Under the pieces are notes generated by a model, which was not told the DNA's origin, searched no databases, and was given only the letters and a program-made list of their open reading frames with translations. Position numbers and translations under genes: made by a program. Below, piece after piece: positions 6,359 to 8,340 of a DNA stretch of 8,340 nucleotides (position 1 is its first letter; each line of letters opens with the position of its first letter). Origin of the DNA: Acidobacteriota bacterium (lineage in GTDB: Bacteria; Acidobacteriota; Terriglobia; Terriglobales; Acidobacteriaceae); the NCBI GenBank assembly GCA_003224995.1, contig QIAI01000046.1, positions 1-8,340 on the forward strand, written 5' to 3'.

Positions 6359-8340
6359 ATGAGCACGTCCTCATCGCGTCATTCCAGCAAAAATCTATTT
6401 CGAGTTGGTACACTGATCGCAGTCATGGCCATCGCATCGACAGAAACTCCCGTGTATGGCGCCGCGGCTGATTTCGGCCCCGGCAATCCCTTTTTCGCCG
6501 AAAGTACTCTGCCCTTTGAAGCGCCACCGTTCGACAAGATCAAGGATTCCGACTACCAGCCCGCCATCGAGGCCGGCATGGCGAAGCAGCGCGAGGAAAT
6601 GAAGGCCATCGCCGAGAATCCCGCGCCGCCCAACTTCGAAAACACCATAGTGGCGATGGAGAAAACTGGACGCCTTTTTGACCGCGCCATGTCCGCCTTT
6701 AACGCGGTCACCAGCGCAAACCTCAATCCCGAGCTGCAAAAAGTTCAGGAGATCGAGGCTCCCAAACTGGCCGCGCACTCCGACGCCATCTTTCTAGACG
6801 CAAAGCTTTTCCAGCGGGTGAAAGCGGTTTATGACCAGCGCGAGTCACTGAAGCTCGATGCTGAGTCTCTCCGCCTGGTCGAGTACTACTACAAGCGGTT
6901 TATTCATGCGGGCGCGAATCTCTCCGATGCCGACAAGACTGCTCTCAAAAAGTTAAACGAAGAGGTATCGACTCTGAGCCAGGCTTTCTCCACGAAACTC
7001 CTGGCGGCCACCAAGGATGGCGCCTACGTCACCACCGACAAGGCCGCCCTCGCCGGCTTGACGGACTCCCAAATTGCCTCTGCCGCGGAAGCTGCCAAGG
7101 GACGCAAGGTCGCCGGTTACATTATTCCCCTGCAGAACACGACCCAGCAGCCCGATCTCGCCGTTCTGCAACAACGCTCCACCCGCCAGGCGTTGTTCGA
7201 GAATTCCTGGAAGCGCGCCGAGCGTGGCGGTCCCAATGACACTCGCGAAACGGTTTCCCGCCTGGCGCAATTGCGTTCTGAAAAAGCCAAGCTCCTCGGT
7301 TTCCCGAACTACGCCGCGTGGAAGCTGGAAGACCAGATGGCCAAGACTCCCGAGGCCGCTCTCAAGTTCATGGACTCGCTGGTTCCCGGCACCACGGCCA
7401 AAGCCCATGCCGAAGCCGCCGATATCCAGAGCCTCATCGACCAGCAGAAAGGCGGGTTCCAGCTTCAACCCTGGGACTGGGACTTTTTTGCCGAGCAGGT
7501 TCGCAAAGCGAAGTATGATCTCGACGAATCCCAAGTTAAGCCCTACTTTGAACTGAACAATGTGCTGGAAAACGGCGTGTTCTTCGCCGCTACCCAGCTT
7601 TACGGAATCACCTTCAAAGAACGCAAGGACATTCCCGTTTACAACCCGGAAGTGCGCGTGTTCGAAGTGAGCGACTCCGACGGCAAGCCGCTCGCCCTCT
7701 GGTACTGCGACTATTTCAAGCGCGATAACAAGCAGGGCGGCGCGTGGATGGACAGCCTGGTCGGCCAGTCTAAGCTGCTGGGCACGCTGCCGGTGGTAGT
7801 AAACGTGGCCAATTTCGCGAAGCCCGCGCCCGGCCAGCCCGCGCTACTGACCTTTCGGGATGTCACCACCATGTTCCATGAGTTCGGCCACGCGCTGCAC
7901 GGCATGTTCGCCAACACCAATTACCCCACGCTTTCCGGCACGGCCGTCGCCCGTGATTACGTCGAGTTCCCCTCGCAATTTAACGAAAACTGGGCGACCA
8001 ATCCAACCGTATTTCATCACTACGCCAAGCATTACCAGACTGGCGAGCCGATTCCGGCGGAGCTCGCCGCCAAGATTAAAAAATCGATCAAGTTCAACCA
8101 AGGTTATGCTTTCACCGAAGTTGTCGCCGCAGCCGAACTCGACATGCAGTGGCACACCTTGACTCCGGGGACTCCGGCGCAGGACCCTGACAAATTCGAA
8201 CGCGCCGCGCTGGAGAAAACTCATCTTGCCCTCAGTTACGTTCCCCCGCGTTACCGCTCCAGCTACTTCGCGCACATCTGGGGTGGAGGCTATTCCGCCG
8301 GGTACTACGCCTACCTCTGGGCCGAACTGCTCGATCATGA
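6359..8340 (+). CDS. dcp: Exported M3-family peptidyl-dipeptidase (Dcp-like), C-terminus cut by window edge
   Basis: The window holds 660 residues of an M3 zinc metallopeptidase that cleaves dipeptides from the C-terminus of oligopeptides. Residues 1-37 look like a signal peptide: Arg/Lys-containing start, hydrophobic run VGTLIAVMAIAS, small residues VYGAAA. A long helical N-terminal region follows, then ALWYCDYFKRDNKQGGAWMD. HEFGHALHG provides H507, E508 and H511, and VEFPSQF gives the third zinc ligand E536, 29 residues after H507 as expected for the family. Near the end, PPRYRSSYFAHIWGGGYSAGYYAYLW is the conserved substrate-binding region. Nothing looks deleted; only the last few dozen residues lie outside the window. 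ATG 6359 gives the best signal peptide; an in-frame ATG at 6308 would add 17 residues. Neither has a well-placed Shine-Dalgarno; GAGG at 6340-6343 is 15 bases away. The Dcp/oligopeptidase A distinction rests on overall resemblance. Confidence 0.93.
   Translation, partial: MSTSSSRHSSKNLFRVGTLIAVMAIASTETPVYGAAADFGPGNPFFAESTLPFEAPPFDKIKDSDYQPAIEAGMAKQREEMKAIAENPAPPNFENTIVAMEKTGRLFDRAMSAFNAVTSANLNPELQKVQEIEAPKLAAHSDAIFLDAKLFQRVKAVYDQRESLKLDAESLRLVEYYYKRFIHAGANLSDADKTALKKLNEEVSTLSQAFSTKLLAATKDGAYVTTDKAALAGLTDSQIASAAEAAKGRKVAGYIIPLQNTTQQPDLAVLQQRSTRQALFENSWKRAERGGPNDTRETVSRLAQLRSEKAKLLGFPNYAAWKLEDQMAKTPEAALKFMDSLVPGTTAKAHAEAADIQSLIDQQKGGFQLQPWDWDFFAEQVRKAKYDLDESQVKPYFELNNVLENGVFFAATQLYGITFKERKDIPVYNPEVRVFEVSDSDGKPLALWYCDYFKRDNKQGGAWMDSLVGQSKLLGTLPVVVNVANFAKPAPGQPALLTFRDVTTMFHEFGHALHGMFANTNYPTLSGTAVARDYVEFPSQFNENWATNPTVFHHYAKHYQTGEPIPAELAAKIKKSIKFNQGYAFTEVVAAAELDMQWHTLTPGTPAQDPDKFERAALEKTHLALSYVPPRYRSSYFAHIWGGGYSAGYYAYLWAELLDH

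Noticed and set aside
1..8340. A defence, mobile or CRISPR-like system
   Set aside because: No transposase, integrase, phage, toxin-antitoxin, nuclease-helicase or spaced-repeat signature was found on either strand.

Overview
The window is chromosomal, moderately GC-rich bacterial DNA. The gene set (secreted HExxH peptidase, DUF1844 protein, folate-binding YgfZ-like protein, secreted M3 dipeptidase, small secreted GTWTGK protein) looks most like a soil Acidobacteriota (Terriglobia/Koribacter-like) genome. That assignment rests on remembered family resemblance, not on a marker gene. There are no rRNA or tRNA genes, CRISPR arrays, insertion sequences, phage genes or recognisable defence genes. 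No intergenic gap exceeds 200 bases.

Left half, minus strand (about 1-2555), in transcription order: a small secreted protein with a GTWTGK opening (2555-2144), an isocitrate/isopropylmalate dehydrogenase family gene (2014-1000), and a secreted HELTH zinc peptidase that runs off the left edge (901-1). The first two are each broken by an internal, out-of-frame deletion. The dehydrogenase lacks about 56 bases around 1371-1381, which removes the conserved VDAxAM metal/substrate-binding segment. The small secreted protein lacks roughly 85 bases around 2428-2437. Both genes otherwise look pristine, so the lesions are either very recent or artefacts of assembly.

Right half, plus strand (2654 to the right edge): a YgfZ/GcvT-like folate-binding protein, a DUF1844 protein, a PhnP-like metallo-beta-lactamase-fold hydrolase that overlaps it by 4 bases, then after a 195-base spacer a bifunctional riboflavin kinase/FAD synthetase (ribF), then an exported M3-family peptidyl-dipeptidase truncated by the right edge. 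The first three are spaced like one transcript. ribF and the peptidase are co-directional but have longer leaders and may have promoters of their own. The two halves diverge from a 98-base region (2556-2653).

Functionally this is mostly housekeeping. YgfZ (iron-sulfur maintenance) and RibF (FMN/FAD supply) are both cofactor-related, and the two peptidases at the edges are both predicted to be exported. I found no convincing novel system. The points most worth checking are the paired deletions, the uncharacterised exported HELTH peptidase family, and the hairpin and short repeats in the spacer before ribF.
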